Below are positions 42,857 through 51,953 of a DNA stretch of 64,000 bases, in pieces. The position numbers and the translations under genes were made by a program. The notes beneath the pieces are model-generated. The model saw nothing but the letters and a program-made list of their open reading frames with translations. It did not search any database and was not told the DNA's origin. Origin of the DNA: Myxococcales bacterium (GTDB lineage Bacteria; Myxococcota_A; Polyangia; Polyangiales; Polyangiaceae); NCBI GenBank assembly GCA_016191785.1, contig JACPVJ010000184.1:124001-188000 (forward strand), read 5' to 3'. Position 1 is the first letter of the stretch; each line of letters begins with the position of its first letter.

Positions 42857-44395
42857 ATGCTCGGGGCTCGCGGTCCCATGGGAGTTCGCCCTTCGAGCCT
42901 GGTCGTCTTGGGCGTGCTGACGCTGCTCTCGGAAGTCACGCCCGCGCGGGCGTACGAGGCCGAGGTCGCGGCGACCAGCGACGCGCAGTTCTACACCCTG
43001 CGCTCGCCCTGGGGTGACCCCATCGTGCGGCGTCGGCGCTACACGCAGACGCTCGCGCTCAGCGTCTACGACATCCAGGGGGACTTCGTCCCGTTCGGGC
43101 CGCAGCTCTCGTTCAAGGCGCGCCTCAGGCTCGACGCGGACTTCGGCAAGGAAGGGTACGAGACCAACCCGCGCCAGCCGGGCACCTTCGTGCCCGACCT
43201 GGTCCAGTCGCCCGTGGACGTGATGTACGCCTACCTGGAAGGGCGGAACTACCTCGGCGGCTTCGTCGGGTTTCGCGCCGGAAGGCAGTACGTCACCGAC
43301 TCGCTCGGGTGGTGGTCGTTCGACGGCGGGCTGGTGCGCCTGACCACGCCCGCGTACTTCCAAGCCGAGGCGTACGCCGGCTTCGAGCAGCGCGGCGGGT
43401 TGCCGATGTTGCTCGGGACCGAGCGCTACGCGTCCGACGGCGTGTTCCGCGGCAACCGCGACGAGCTCGAGCTGAACCAGGCGCCGTACTTCTTGAGCGA
43501 GTCCAAGCTGGCGCCGGCCTTCGGCTTCGCGCTCGAGAGCACGGGGGTCCACTTCGTCCACGGGCGCCTCTCGTACCGCAAGGTGATCAACCGCGATCGC
43601 GTGGTGGTCTCGCCGTTCCCGGACACGGGTGGCGGTTTCCAGCGGGTGGGCGGCGACCGGGTTTCCAGCGAGCGGATCGGGTATTCGATGCGCGCGAGCG
43701 AGCCGACCCTCGGCGCGGTGCGCGGCAGCATCGTCTACGACCTCTACAGCCAGGTGACGAGCGAGCGCGCGCTCGCGCTCGATGGGTACGTCACCGAACG
43801 GATCACGGTCGGCGCGGACTACGACTACTTCTACCCGACCTTCGACGGTGATTCGATCTGGAATTGGTTCACCCACAGCGGGATCACCACGCTGCTCGGT
43901 CGCGCCGAATGGCGGCCCTCTCGGCGCTTCGACGTCGCGCTGTCGAGCGGCGTGATGGTGTTCGAGACCGAGGGGGACAGCGGAAGCTACGGCACGGTCG
44001 AGCAGCAAGATCGCGATCCCGACCGGAGTGAGACCGGGCGGCTCTCGGATTGGGTGACGAACCTCGCGGGGCGCTACCGCTGGTCCGATGGGGGCGCCGG
44101 GCTCCGCGGCACGGCAGAGACCGGCCGGCGGGGTCATCGCTTCGGAGGCGATGTCATGCTGAACCAGACCTTCGATCGAGGCCTGTACGACGCGCTCGGC
44201 ATCGTCTCGCTCTACGACTGGGAAGACGGTCTGCGTCCCGATCGATCGGCCACCAGCTTCTCTTGGGTCGCGGGCGGGGGAGTCCGACCCTTCGACGAGA
44301 CTCGGTTCGGGATCGAGTGGGAGCACAGCACGAGCCGCCTGGTGGGCCAACGCTATCGCCTGCTCGCCACCCTCGACCTCACGGTGCTCCGATGA
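42857..44395 (+). CDS. Outer-membrane beta-barrel protein coupled to multihaem cytochrome
   Basis: A 512-residue protein with a signal peptide (a Met at 42878 is an alternative start). The mature part consists of many alternating-hydrophobicity strands ending in Arg/Tyr/Trp-rich turns (RRRRYTQTLALSVYD, FGFALESTGVHFVHGRLSYRKV, WVAGGGVRPFDETRFGIEWEHS), which is typical of a barrel of roughly 20 or more strands. The next gene, a 13-haem cytochrome, overlaps by 4 bp. By analogy with MtrB/OmbB porins this could be the sheath of an electron conduit. The evidence for the barrel is moderate and for the conduit inferential. Confidence 0.65.
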   Translation: MLGARGPMGVRPSSLVVLGVLTLLSEVTPARAYEAEVAATSDAQFYTLRSPWGDPIVRRRRYTQTLALSVYDIQGDFVPFGPQLSFKARLRLDADFGKEGYETNPRQPGTFVPDLVQSPVDVMYAYLEGRNYLGGFVGFRAGRQYVTDSLGWWSFDGGLVRLTTPAYFQAEAYAGFEQRGGLPMLLGTERYASDGVFRGNRDELELNQAPYFLSESKLAPAFGFALESTGVHFVHGRLSYRKVINRDRVVVSPFPDTGGGFQRVGGDRVSSERIGYSMRASEPTLGAVRGSIVYDLYSQVTSERALALDGYVTERITVGADYDYFYPTFDGDSIWNWFTHSGITTLLGRAEWRPSRRFDVALSSGVMVFETEGDSGSYGTVEQQDRDPDRSETGRLSDWVTNLAGRYRWSDGGAGLRGTAETGRRGHRFGGDVMLNQTFDRGLYDALGIVSLYDWEDGLRPDRSATSFSWVAGGGVRPFDETRFGIEWEHSTSRLVGQRYRLLATLDLTVLR

Positions 44396-45780
44396 GAGCG
44401 GCGTGGCTGCTCGTTCTGACCTGCGTCGCCGCGCTCGGCCTGGGGCTCTCTGTCGACTCGGCGCGGGCCGAGGGCCCGGGCCCCGCCCGGCGCGAGCCCG
44501 CCGCGCCCCTCGCCACGGTGCACGGTCTGGCGCCATTGCCGGGAAATGCCCAGGTTCCCCTGGCCGATCGCCCGCCCGGAGCCGAGCCCGGTGACGGCGG
44601 GCCGAGCCCGGTGATCTTCCCGCCCCAGCAGCTGACCCTCCGCTTCAACCACAAGAAGCACGTCAAAGAGCTGGGGCTGACCTGCACGACCTGTCACGAC
44701 GCGGCCAAGACCAGCCGCTCGAGCGCCGACTCGCTCTTGCCGAAGGCCACCCGCTGCGACGCCTGCCACGGCAGCGACCACCGCGATCTCACTCGGGTGA
44801 AGACCGACGACGACGCGCTGATGGCCCAGTGCGGCTTCTGCCACCTCGGCTACAAGCCGACCGACGGCAATCGCGTCGCGCGGATGGTGGTGCCAAAGCC
44901 GAACCTGCGCATGAACCACGCGGTGCACGCGAGCCGCAACATCGCGTGCTCGCAGTGCCACGGGGCGGTCGAGAACATCGAGCTGGCGACCCGCGATCAG
45001 CTGCCCCGCATGAAGGGCTGCTTCTCGTGCCACCAGATGCCCGGCGTGGCGAGAGGCAGGGCCAAGGGGGAGTGCGTCAACTGCCACCTGACCGAACGCG
45101 GGGGGCTGATGAAGACTCGCTTCGGCAGCGGAACGCTGAAGCCCCCGCGCTGGCTCGGCGACTCCGGCCACGGCGCGGACTGGGTCCTTCGTCACAAGCA
45201 GGTGGCCGGGAGCGACAGCCAGCTGTGCGCCAGCTGTCATCAAGAACGCTTCTGCACCGACTGTCACGACGGCCGGGTGCGCCCGCGCGCCATCCACCCG
45301 AACGACTGGATCAGCATGCATCCGGTGGCGGCGCGTCAAAACGACCCCAGCTGCACCAGCTGCCACCGTCAGCAGACCTTCTGCGTCGGCTGTCACCAAC
45401 GGGCCGGTGTGGCGATGAGCGGCCCGTACGCCAACTTCGCCGGCCGCGGGCGGTTTCATCCCCCGCCCGACGTCTGGTCGAACCCGCCGCGCTCGTCTCA
45501 GCACCACGCGTGGGAGGCGCAGCGCAACATCAACGCGTGCGCCAGCTGCCACGTCGAGCGCGACTGCGCGACCTGCCACGCGACCCCAGCACGCGGCGGG
45601 CGCGGGTTCGGTCCCAAGACCGGACCGAGCGGCCTCGGCGACTCGGGGTTCGGGGGACAGGGCGTGAACCCCCACCCCCGCAATTTCCGTGATCGGTGTG
45701 CCGGCGCGCTCCGCAAGAATGCACGCCCCTGCCTGGTTTGCCACGATCCAGCAGATCCGAAGCTGCAGGAGTGCCGGTGA
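44392..45780 (+). CDS. 13-haem c-type cytochrome, periplasmic
   Basis: A 462-residue protein with a signal peptide (AALGLGLSVDSARAE). Thirteen CxxCH motifs can be counted in order: CTTCH, CDACH, CGFCH, CSQCH, CFSCH, CVNCH, CASCH, CTDCH, CTSCH, CVGCH, CASCH, CATCH, CLVCH. Many distal His (e.g. NHKKH, NHAVH) allow bis-His ligation. It overlaps the upstream barrel gene by ATGA. Together they resemble the porin-cytochrome systems that carry electrons across the outer membrane in metal-reducing bacteria. The genes are intact. An outer lipid-anchored cytochrome partner is not seen directly adjacent. Confidence 0.9.
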   Translation: MRAAWLLVLTCVAALGLGLSVDSARAEGPGPARREPAAPLATVHGLAPLPGNAQVPLADRPPGAEPGDGGPSPVIFPPQQLTLRFNHKKHVKELGLTCTTCHDAAKTSRSSADSLLPKATRCDACHGSDHRDLTRVKTDDDALMAQCGFCHLGYKPTDGNRVARMVVPKPNLRMNHAVHASRNIACSQCHGAVENIELATRDQLPRMKGCFSCHQMPGVARGRAKGECVNCHLTERGGLMKTRFGSGTLKPPRWLGDSGHGADWVLRHKQVAGSDSQLCASCHQERFCTDCHDGRVRPRAIHPNDWISMHPVAARQNDPSCTSCHRQQTFCVGCHQRAGVAMSGPYANFAGRGRFHPPPDVWSNPPRSSQHHAWEAQRNINACASCHVERDCATCHATPARGGRGFGPKTGPSGLGDSGFGGQGVNPHPRNFRDRCAGALRKNARPCLVCHDPADPKLQECR

Positions 45781-45906
45781 TGTCCCGGAACGGAACGCGA
45801 GGGCCCAGGAATTTCTGCCGCGGGGGCTCAATCCGCTTGCCGGAATGTTCGGGTGGGGGGTATAGCGAGGCTCCGCCGGCGCCCCGTGTGCCGGTACCCC
45901 TTTTGC

Positions 45907-45912
45907 AGGAGG
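45907..45912 (+). promoter_or_regulatory. Shine-Dalgarno AGGAGG for the small gene at 45919
   Basis: AGGAGG lies 6 bp upstream of the GTG start. It fixes this GTG as start rather than the later ATG. Confidence 0.75.
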
Positions 45913-45918
45913 CCCCGA

Positions 45919-46173
45919 GTGAAGGAGCTCGTCCGCTATCTCTTGGAAAACATGTACTTGGACTTTCAGGGGGACATCTCCGTCGAGAAGGTCCGGGGGT
46001 TCCTCCGCGAGGACGACAGCCGCGAGGCCCGCGCGCTCCTGTCCAAGGTGATCGAGGAAAAGGGGATCGACGATCTCCTGATCACCCTGGCCGACTGCCT
46101 GAAGGACCACATCCGCACCGGGGTGAGCGAGTCCACCGTGCGCGAGCAGCTCCAGATGTACGCCGACAGCTGA
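45919..46173 (+). CDS. Small conserved-looking cytosolic protein, GTG start
   Basis: An 84-residue protein with a GTG start behind a perfect Shine-Dalgarno. It begins KELVRYLLENMYLDF and is acidic and mostly helical (DLLITLADCLKDHIR). No family is recognised. Its TGA overlaps the candidate CTG start of the next gene, suggesting a translationally coupled pair. Confidence 0.75.
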   Translation: MKELVRYLLENMYLDFQGDISVEKVRGFLREDDSREARALLSKVIEEKGIDDLLITLADCLKDHIRTGVSESTVREQLQMYADS

Positions 46174-47186
46174 TCGGTTCGCTGCTGGTTCTCTCTGCCC
46201 TCGGCTGCGATCAAGGGGCGCCCGCGCTCGACGCCTCCCAGGGACCCCCGCTACGGGTCGTCGCCACCTACCCCGAGCCGGGCGCCGGCACGGAGTGCGG
46301 CATCGACGCGCCCGACGACTGCGGCGTCCCGACCGAGACCACCCTCGAGCTCAGGTTCGACCGGTACCTGCTGCCCGTCACCGCCGTTCGGCAGTCGGTC
46401 TCGGTCTACACCGGGAGCGAGGACCTCGGGGTGTTCGCGCAGCCGGAGTACGACGTGGTGGAGCGTGTCCTCGTCTATCGTCTGCCCGAGGGGGCCAAGC
46501 TCGAGCCGGGCACGCGGTACACCGTCGAGCTGCTGACGCCCTCGGCGGACGACGACTTCGGATTCCGCGCCTTCGACGGCGCGCCGCTCGGGGTCGGCGA
46601 GGTCCCGCTTCGCTTCGACTTCCGGACACGGAAGTCGGCGACCGTACCGCCGCCGCCGACCTCGCCGGTGTTCGCGGACACGTGCTCGTTGCTCGAAGCA
46701 CTCGCGCCCGGAGTCCCCGAGAACAAGCGCGCCGGCTGTGCGAGCAACTCGTGCCACGGCGGCGCCGACGCGCGCATGGGGCTCCGGCTCGACAATGCCG
46801 AGGGCTTGGCTCAGACCGCCATCGACCACGTCGCGCACCAGACCGAGAGCGGCGCGCACGCTGGCCAGACGCTCGAGAACCCGCCCCGCCTCGGGGTCAA
46901 CATGCCGATCATCGACCGAGGGCGGCCCGAGAACAGCTACCTGATGTACAAGCTGCTGCTCAGCTCCTCCAACTTCAGGGGAAACCCCGGCGTGGGTTGC
47001 ACGACCGTGCATCAGGTGGCTCTGCCCGCCGAGGTCTGCCCCGAGCCGACCGCCGCGGAGTCCGCGCGGCTCGCCGCCTGGTTCGTGCGCGGCTCGCCGA
47101 TGCCCCAGAACGATCGCTCGGTGGACCTTCGTGGCCTCCAGGCATGGATCCGGAACACGACCCTGAAGGTGGAGTGCGTCGACTGA
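46170..47186 (+). CDS. Lipoprotein with haem-like CxxxxCH motif, apparent CTG start
   Basis: A 338-residue protein. No ATG, GTG or TTG occurs in frame upstream back to the previous stop that would give a signal peptide. CTG at 46170 overlaps the preceding TGA (CTGA) and yields a hydrophobic leader with lipobox SALGC. The mature part includes an Ig-like segment with CGIDAPDDCGVPTET and a motif CASNSCHGG that could bind haem (CxxxxCH) or be part of a cytochrome-like domain. Cytochrome-containing neighbours make haem attachment plausible. Start choice is uncertain. Confidence 0.55.
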   Translation: MIGSLLVLSALGCDQGAPALDASQGPPLRVVATYPEPGAGTECGIDAPDDCGVPTETTLELRFDRYLLPVTAVRQSVSVYTGSEDLGVFAQPEYDVVERVLVYRLPEGAKLEPGTRYTVELLTPSADDDFGFRAFDGAPLGVGEVPLRFDFRTRKSATVPPPPTSPVFADTCSLLEALAPGVPENKRAGCASNSCHGGADARMGLRLDNAEGLAQTAIDHVAHQTESGAHAGQTLENPPRLGVNMPIIDRGRPENSYLMYKLLLSSSNFRGNPGVGCTTVHQVALPAEVCPEPTAAESARLAAWFVRGSPMPQNDRSVDLRGLQAWIRNTTLKVECVD

Positions 47187-47402
47187 GGTCTGGCTGGGCC
47201 CCGGTCACCGCCGAGGGAAGACCGCAGCTGTTCAGGCGTATCGCGTGTGCCCGCCACCAGAGCGAGCCTCCCGCCTCCCGTTTGGGAGGGGCGCGCGGGC
47301 CCCGGTTGAGGCGCTCGCACCCCATCAGGCGCCCCGCCTGAGGCGTCCGCGCCACAGCGGAAACCTCCGAAATGCTGAGGAAACGGCCCACTCGGGCCTG
47401 GC

Positions 47403-48074
47403 ATGTCGGTTGCTGTAGGCGCCGGCAACGCCATGCAGACCCAAGCCACTTCCTTCCGCGCCCCGAAGAAGCCCGCTGCGTCGAGCGAGCTTCACCAAGA
47501 AGCCGCCTTCGTCGCCCGTTTGGTCGCCGATCAGCCCAGCGCGTGGCGCGAGTTCAACGCGATCTACGCGGCTCCGCTCCACCGCGCCATCGGCCGCATC
47601 CTCTCGCGCTTTGGCGCGGTGACCGGCTCCGACGACGTCCGCGAAGTGTACGCGAAGCTCTGCGTGTCGCTGCTTGCGCGCGACAAGCAGAAGCTCCGAA
47701 GCTTCGATCCCACGCGCGGCGCCCGACTCGGAAGCTGGCTCACGCGGATGGCGATGCAGGCGACGTACGATCACCTGCGGCGCATCAAGCGAAGCCCGAT
47801 CGACGTGCGAGCCGAGAGCTTCGAGACCGTCTGCGAGCGCTCGGACCCGCATCAGGACCTGTGGGAGCGCGAGCGGGCGCAGATCGTCGCCAAGGTGTTG
47901 GCCGAGCTCTCCGATCGCGAGCGCGAGTTCTTCACGCTCTACTTCGGTCAAGACCTCGACCCCGAGGTGATCGCCGAGCGCATGGGCATCAGCGTCGCCA
48001 CCGTGTACACCAAGCGCTACAAGCTGGAACGCCGCCTCGCCGAGCTCGTCGCTCAGCGGGCCTTCGCGGCTTGA
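47403..48074 (+). CDS. ECF-like RNA polymerase sigma factor
   Basis: A 223-residue protein. Region 2 shows FNAIYAAPLHRAIGRIL and region 4 shows LAELSDREREFFTLYFGQDLDPEVIAERMGISVATVYT, a helix-turn-helix. It recruits RNA polymerase to a specific promoter class. No anti-sigma gene is adjacent, so its regulation is unclear. The gene ends flush with the convergent gene. Confidence 0.88.
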   Translation: MSVAVGAGNAMQTQATSFRAPKKPAASSELHQEAAFVARLVADQPSAWREFNAIYAAPLHRAIGRILSRFGAVTGSDDVREVYAKLCVSLLARDKQKLRSFDPTRGARLGSWLTRMAMQATYDHLRRIKRSPIDVRAESFETVCERSDPHQDLWERERAQIVAKVLAELSDREREFFTLYFGQDLDPEVIAERMGISVATVYTKRYKLERRLAELVAQRAFAA

Positions 48075-49601
48075 TCAGGGTAGCGCCTGGTGCTTCGTCA
48101 CGGCTGCGGCCACGGCCGTGCGGACGACCTCGCTCAGCATCTTCTGGTCCGCGGCGTCGACAGTGTGGATGTACGGCAGGTGCACGAAGCCCGACACCCG
48201 GGGCTTGCCCGCCGACTCGGTCATGATCCGATAAAACAGGTTGTTGCACACGAAGCGACCCGGGTCGTCCGAGTACCCCACGGCGATGCCGCTCTGACTC
48301 AGCGAAGAGTGAATGGCCTCTTTCGGTAGCCCCGTCTCGAGCTCGGCAGGACCGCCGGTCACGATGGCCTCCCCACCGGCGATGTGCCCGCGGTTGTCGG
48401 CGAACCCCCCCGAGAGCTCGGCCGAGTTCTTGGTGTTGTAGGCCGTCGTCTCGAGATCGACCTCCGAGCGACCCTGTCCGAAGCCGATCACGACGTCCGG
48501 CGAACAGCGCGCGATCACGCTGCCGACGATCCCCGGGGCGGTGTCGTACTCCACCGGCAGGGTCAGCTTCATCACCGAGACGCCGGGCACGGTCTTCGGA
48601 TCGAAGCCGGTGACCGCTCGCTCGGAGCTGTTGTCGTGGGTCGAGTCCGCCGGGAAGGGCTCGAAGCCGGTGAGCAGCACGCGCGTGGTGTTCGCCGAGA
48701 ACGTGCAGGGCGGCTCTTCTTCGAACAGGCTGACCCGTGCCTGGGCTCGCGTCCACCCGCCCGCCGAGACCGCGAAGCGCAGCCGGCTCGGAAGCGGGCA
48801 GTCTTTCACCAGGTCGTCGGCCTCGAAGCGAAACACGCTGCGGAACTCGGTGTCCTCGCGCGAAGCCGCACCCGACGCGAGCAGCGGAGCGAGAGTCTCG
48901 GTCTTGTCGCTGCCGTTGCAGAAGTAGAGCAGATCGAAGCCCTCGGGCGCGTCCTGGGCTTCGACCTCGAGCTTGGCGCCCGGTGTGAACACCTGCGACG
49001 GCGTGATGAGCACGTTCTGGGTGGCACGGAACAGCTCGACGTACTCCAGGCGGGCGTCGACCTGATCGTTCCAGGTCAGCTCGAAGTCCACCGGCCCGCT
49101 CGCCTTGTGCGTGAAGCGAAGCGGGACGTTGGAGTAGGTGAGCGCGCTCGGGAACTGCGACCAGGCCAGCGCCTTCTCTTCGAGGAGCGCCCCGGCCGGA
49201 CTCTTGACCTTGACCGTGAACACTGGAAGGTCGCAGGCGCTGCCGCTACACGACTTCTCGACCAGGGCCCGCACGTTGAGCGTGAAGCGGCCGAGCCCGA
49301 TGCTCTTCGAGCTGCCGCGGCACGCGATGCCCGGTGAGTGGGCGGCCTTCGAGAAGCGTCGCGCGCTTGCCTGGTTGGTGCCGGTGGTCGGCTTGCAGTC
49401 GAGCGCGGCGTCCCACACCTGGGCGTCGAGCGGATGGCCCAGGCCGTCGTACTTCCCGTCCATGAAGTCGCGGAACAAACCGTCGGGCGCCGCGTCGCGC
49501 GGTGTGCGCGCGTCATCGGCCGCCCCCGCTGGCGACGAGTCGTCGCTCCCGCATCCGAAGAGCGCCAGCGCGACGACAGGGACGGCTCGGACGATGCGCA
49601 C
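48075..49601 (-). CDS. Lipoprotein fused to pyroglutamyl-peptidase I domain
   Basis: A 508-residue lipoprotein (Cys17, LFGC). Residues about 40-300 are a beta-rich domain of unknown type. Residues about 305-508 match pyroglutamyl peptidase I (family C15). VLLTGFEPF starts the fold, and the active residues are Glu384 (DLETTAYN), Cys452 (FVCNN) and His474 (FVHLP), with spacings close to the known enzyme. These enzymes remove N-terminal pyroglutamate and are normally small cytosolic proteins. A lipid-anchored, exported version with an extra domain is unusual. Confidence 0.88.
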   Translation of the reverse strand: MRIVRAVPVVALALFGCGSDDSSPAGAADDARTPRDAAPDGLFRDFMDGKYDGLGHPLDAQVWDAALDCKPTTGTNQASARRFSKAAHSPGIACRGSSKSIGLGRFTLNVRALVEKSCSGSACDLPVFTVKVKSPAGALLEEKALAWSQFPSALTYSNVPLRFTHKASGPVDFELTWNDQVDARLEYVELFRATQNVLITPSQVFTPGAKLEVEAQDAPEGFDLLYFCNGSDKTETLAPLLASGAASREDTEFRSVFRFEADDLVKDCPLPSRLRFAVSAGGWTRAQARVSLFEEEPPCTFSANTTRVLLTGFEPFPADSTHDNSSERAVTGFDPKTVPGVSVMKLTLPVEYDTAPGIVGSVIARCSPDVVIGFGQGRSEVDLETTAYNTKNSAELSGGFADNRGHIAGGEAIVTGGPAELETGLPKEAIHSSLSQSGIAVGYSDDPGRFVCNNLFYRIMTESAGKPRVSGFVHLPYIHTVDAADQKMLSEVVRTAVAAAVTKHQALP

Positions 49602-49652
49602 GGACTCAGAGTACTGGACGCACGTGACACACTCAAGCCGAGGTCGGTCCGC

Positions 49653-51953
49653 TCACGCGGTCGAGCCGCGCGCGCGCTCGATGGCCCAGAACACCGCTTC
49701 CGGCGTGGCCGGCGAGGCGAGCTCGACCACCCCCGGGCGGCCGCTGCCGAACGCAGCCACGGCGTCGCGCAGCGCCTCGCGCGCGCTGATCGCCAACATG
49801 AACGGCGGCTCGCCGACCGCCTTGCTGCCGTACACCACGTCCGGTTCGGTTGCGCGCTCGAGCAGTGCCACGTTGAAGATCGGCGGACACTCGCCCAGCC
49901 CCGGGAGCTTGTAGGTGGACGCGTTCGCGGTGGCGAGGCGACCGTCTGCGCCCCACACCAGCTCTTCCAGCGTGAGCCAGCCGAGCCCTTGGATGAAGCC
50001 CCCCTCGATCTGGCCCTGGTCCACCTGCGGCGAGAGCGAGTCCCCGACGTCGTGCAAGATGTCGACGCGCCGGATCTGGTACATCCCGGTGAAGCCGTCG
50101 ACCTCGACCTCGGTGGCGGCGGCGCCGTAGGCGAAATAGTGGAACGGCTTGCCGGTCCCGGTGGCCCGGTCGAAGTGGATCCCGGGGGTCCGGTAGTAGC
50201 CGGTGGCGAAGAGCGGCACCCGCTGCAGGTGAGCCTGGTGGGCCACGTGCGAAAACGAGAGCGCTGGCTCGGGCCGACCCCGGGCGAAGACCCGGCCGTC
50301 GTCGAACACCACCTCGTCGGCCGGGGCGCCGAGCTCCCGTGCGGCGACCTCGGCGAGGCGCGAGCGCAAGGTCTCGCACGCGGCCTTTATCGCGGCGCCG
50401 TTCAGGTCGGCGCCGCTCGAGGCCGCCGTGGCCGAGGTGTTGGGCACCTTGTCGGTCTGCGTGGGCATCATGCGCACGCTCGACGGCGGCACTCCCAGCG
50501 TGTGCGAGGCGACCTGCAGCATCTTGGTGTGCAGCCCTTGCCCCATCTCGGTGCCGCCGTGGTTCACCTGAACGCTGCCGTCGGCGTAGACCAACACCAG
50601 AGCGCCCGCCTGATTGAAGAACGCGGTGGTGAACGAAATGCCGAACTTCACCGGGGTGAGGGCCAGCCCGCGCTTGAGGTGGGGCGTGCGCAGATTGTGG
50701 TCGGCGATCGCCTGCCGGCGATCGGCGTAGTCGCTCGACGCCGTCAGCTCTCGCCAGATGCGTGGCATGCGTTCCGGGTCACGCACCTCTTGCCCGTAGG
50801 GGGTGGTGTCCCCATCGCGGTAGAAGTTTCGCTCGCGCACCGCGCAAGGGTCCAGGCCCAGCGTGCGCGCCACGCGGTCCACGACTTCTTCGATCATGAG
50901 CATGCCCTGCGGGCCACCGAAGCCCCGGAACGCGGTCATGCTGGTCTTGTGGGTGCGTACCACGCGACCTTCGAGCTCGACGTCTGGGAGCCGGTAGGCG
51001 TTGTCCGCGTGGAACAGCGCGCGGTACAGGATGGGCTCCGAGAGGTCCAGGCACCAGCCGCCGTCGGCGAAGAGCTGCATGCGAAGCGCGAGCAGCGTGC
51101 CCTGAGCGTCGAAGCCGACCTCGAAGCGGCCCAGGAAGGGGTGGCGCTTGCCGGTCATGCTCGTGTCGTGCGCGCGACTCAGCCGAACCCGGGTGGGGCG
51201 ACCCGTGAGCCGCGCGCCCAGGGCCGCCACGGCAGCCCAGGCGTTGGCCTGCACCTCTTTGCCGCCGAACGCCCCGCCCATGCGCAGGCACTGCACGGTG
51301 ACGTCGTGCCGGTGCGCCCCGAGCACGCGCGCGACGACCTCTTGGGTCTCCGACGGGTGCTGCGTGGACGAGTGGACGAACACCCGGCCCTGCTCGTCGA
51401 GGTGAGCGATGGCCGATTGGGTCTCGAGGTAGAAGTGCTCTTGCCCGCCCACGAACAGCTCGCCGGCGAGCCGGTGGGGTGCCCGTGCGAGGGCGGCCTG
51501 GGCGCTCCCGCGCGAGAGACGCAGCGGCTCGGTCTGGAACGAGCCCTCGCCCACCGCGGCTTCGAGCTCGAGGACGGCGGGCAGGGGCTGGTACTCGACG
51601 CGGACCGCTGCGGCACCGAGCCGGGCGGCCTCTTCGCTCTCGGCCAGGACCCAGGCGACGGCGTGCCCGTGGAACATGACCTCGGTCGGGAACAGCGGCT
51701 CGTCGGGTCGCGCCGGGCCGATCTGATTTTGGCCGGGCACGTCGGCCGCCGTCAGCACCCGGAGCACCCCCGGCACGATCAGCGCCGCGCTGGCGTCCAG
51801 GGCCAGCACGCGTGCGTGGGCGTGGGGCGCCGTCACCGGATGGGCGTGCAAGAGCCCGGGGAAACGCCCGCAGAGGTCGTCCGTGAAGAGCGCCGACCCC
51901 GTCACGTGGGCGAGGGCGCTCTCGTGGGCCATCGGCTTTCCGAGCGACGTCAC
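49653..51953 (-). CDS. xdhB: Xanthine-dehydrogenase-type molybdopterin subunit
   Basis: A 766-residue protein. The motif GGAFGGKE (cofactor loop), GGTEMGQGLHTKM (Moco binding) and KAVGEPPFML (catalytic Glu) are seen. It forms the catalytic subunit with the Fe-S/FAD protein encoded just upstream (4-bp overlap). The reaction is likely purine hydroxylation, although other substrates of this family cannot be excluded. Confidence 0.92.
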   Translation of the reverse strand: MTSLGKPMAHESALAHVTGSALFTDDLCGRFPGLLHAHPVTAPHAHARVLALDASAALIVPGVLRVLTAADVPGQNQIGPARPDEPLFPTEVMFHGHAVAWVLAESEEAARLGAAAVRVEYQPLPAVLELEAAVGEGSFQTEPLRLSRGSAQAALARAPHRLAGELFVGGQEHFYLETQSAIAHLDEQGRVFVHSSTQHPSETQEVVARVLGAHRHDVTVQCLRMGGAFGGKEVQANAWAAVAALGARLTGRPTRVRLSRAHDTSMTGKRHPFLGRFEVGFDAQGTLLALRMQLFADGGWCLDLSEPILYRALFHADNAYRLPDVELEGRVVRTHKTSMTAFRGFGGPQGMLMIEEVVDRVARTLGLDPCAVRERNFYRDGDTTPYGQEVRDPERMPRIWRELTASSDYADRRQAIADHNLRTPHLKRGLALTPVKFGISFTTAFFNQAGALVLVYADGSVQVNHGGTEMGQGLHTKMLQVASHTLGVPPSSVRMMPTQTDKVPNTSATAASSGADLNGAAIKAACETLRSRLAEVAARELGAPADEVVFDDGRVFARGRPEPALSFSHVAHQAHLQRVPLFATGYYRTPGIHFDRATGTGKPFHYFAYGAAATEVEVDGFTGMYQIRRVDILHDVGDSLSPQVDQGQIEGGFIQGLGWLTLEELVWGADGRLATANASTYKLPGLGECPPIFNVALLERATEPDVVYGSKAVGEPPFMLAISAREALRDAVAAFGSGRPGVVELASPATPEAVFWAIERARGSTA

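Noticed and set aside
41438..44536. Long antisense open frame of about 1000 codons across gdhA and the barrel gene
   Set aside because: It is a by-product of GC-rich codon use opposite real genes; no recognisable domain is present and the sense-strand genes are clear.
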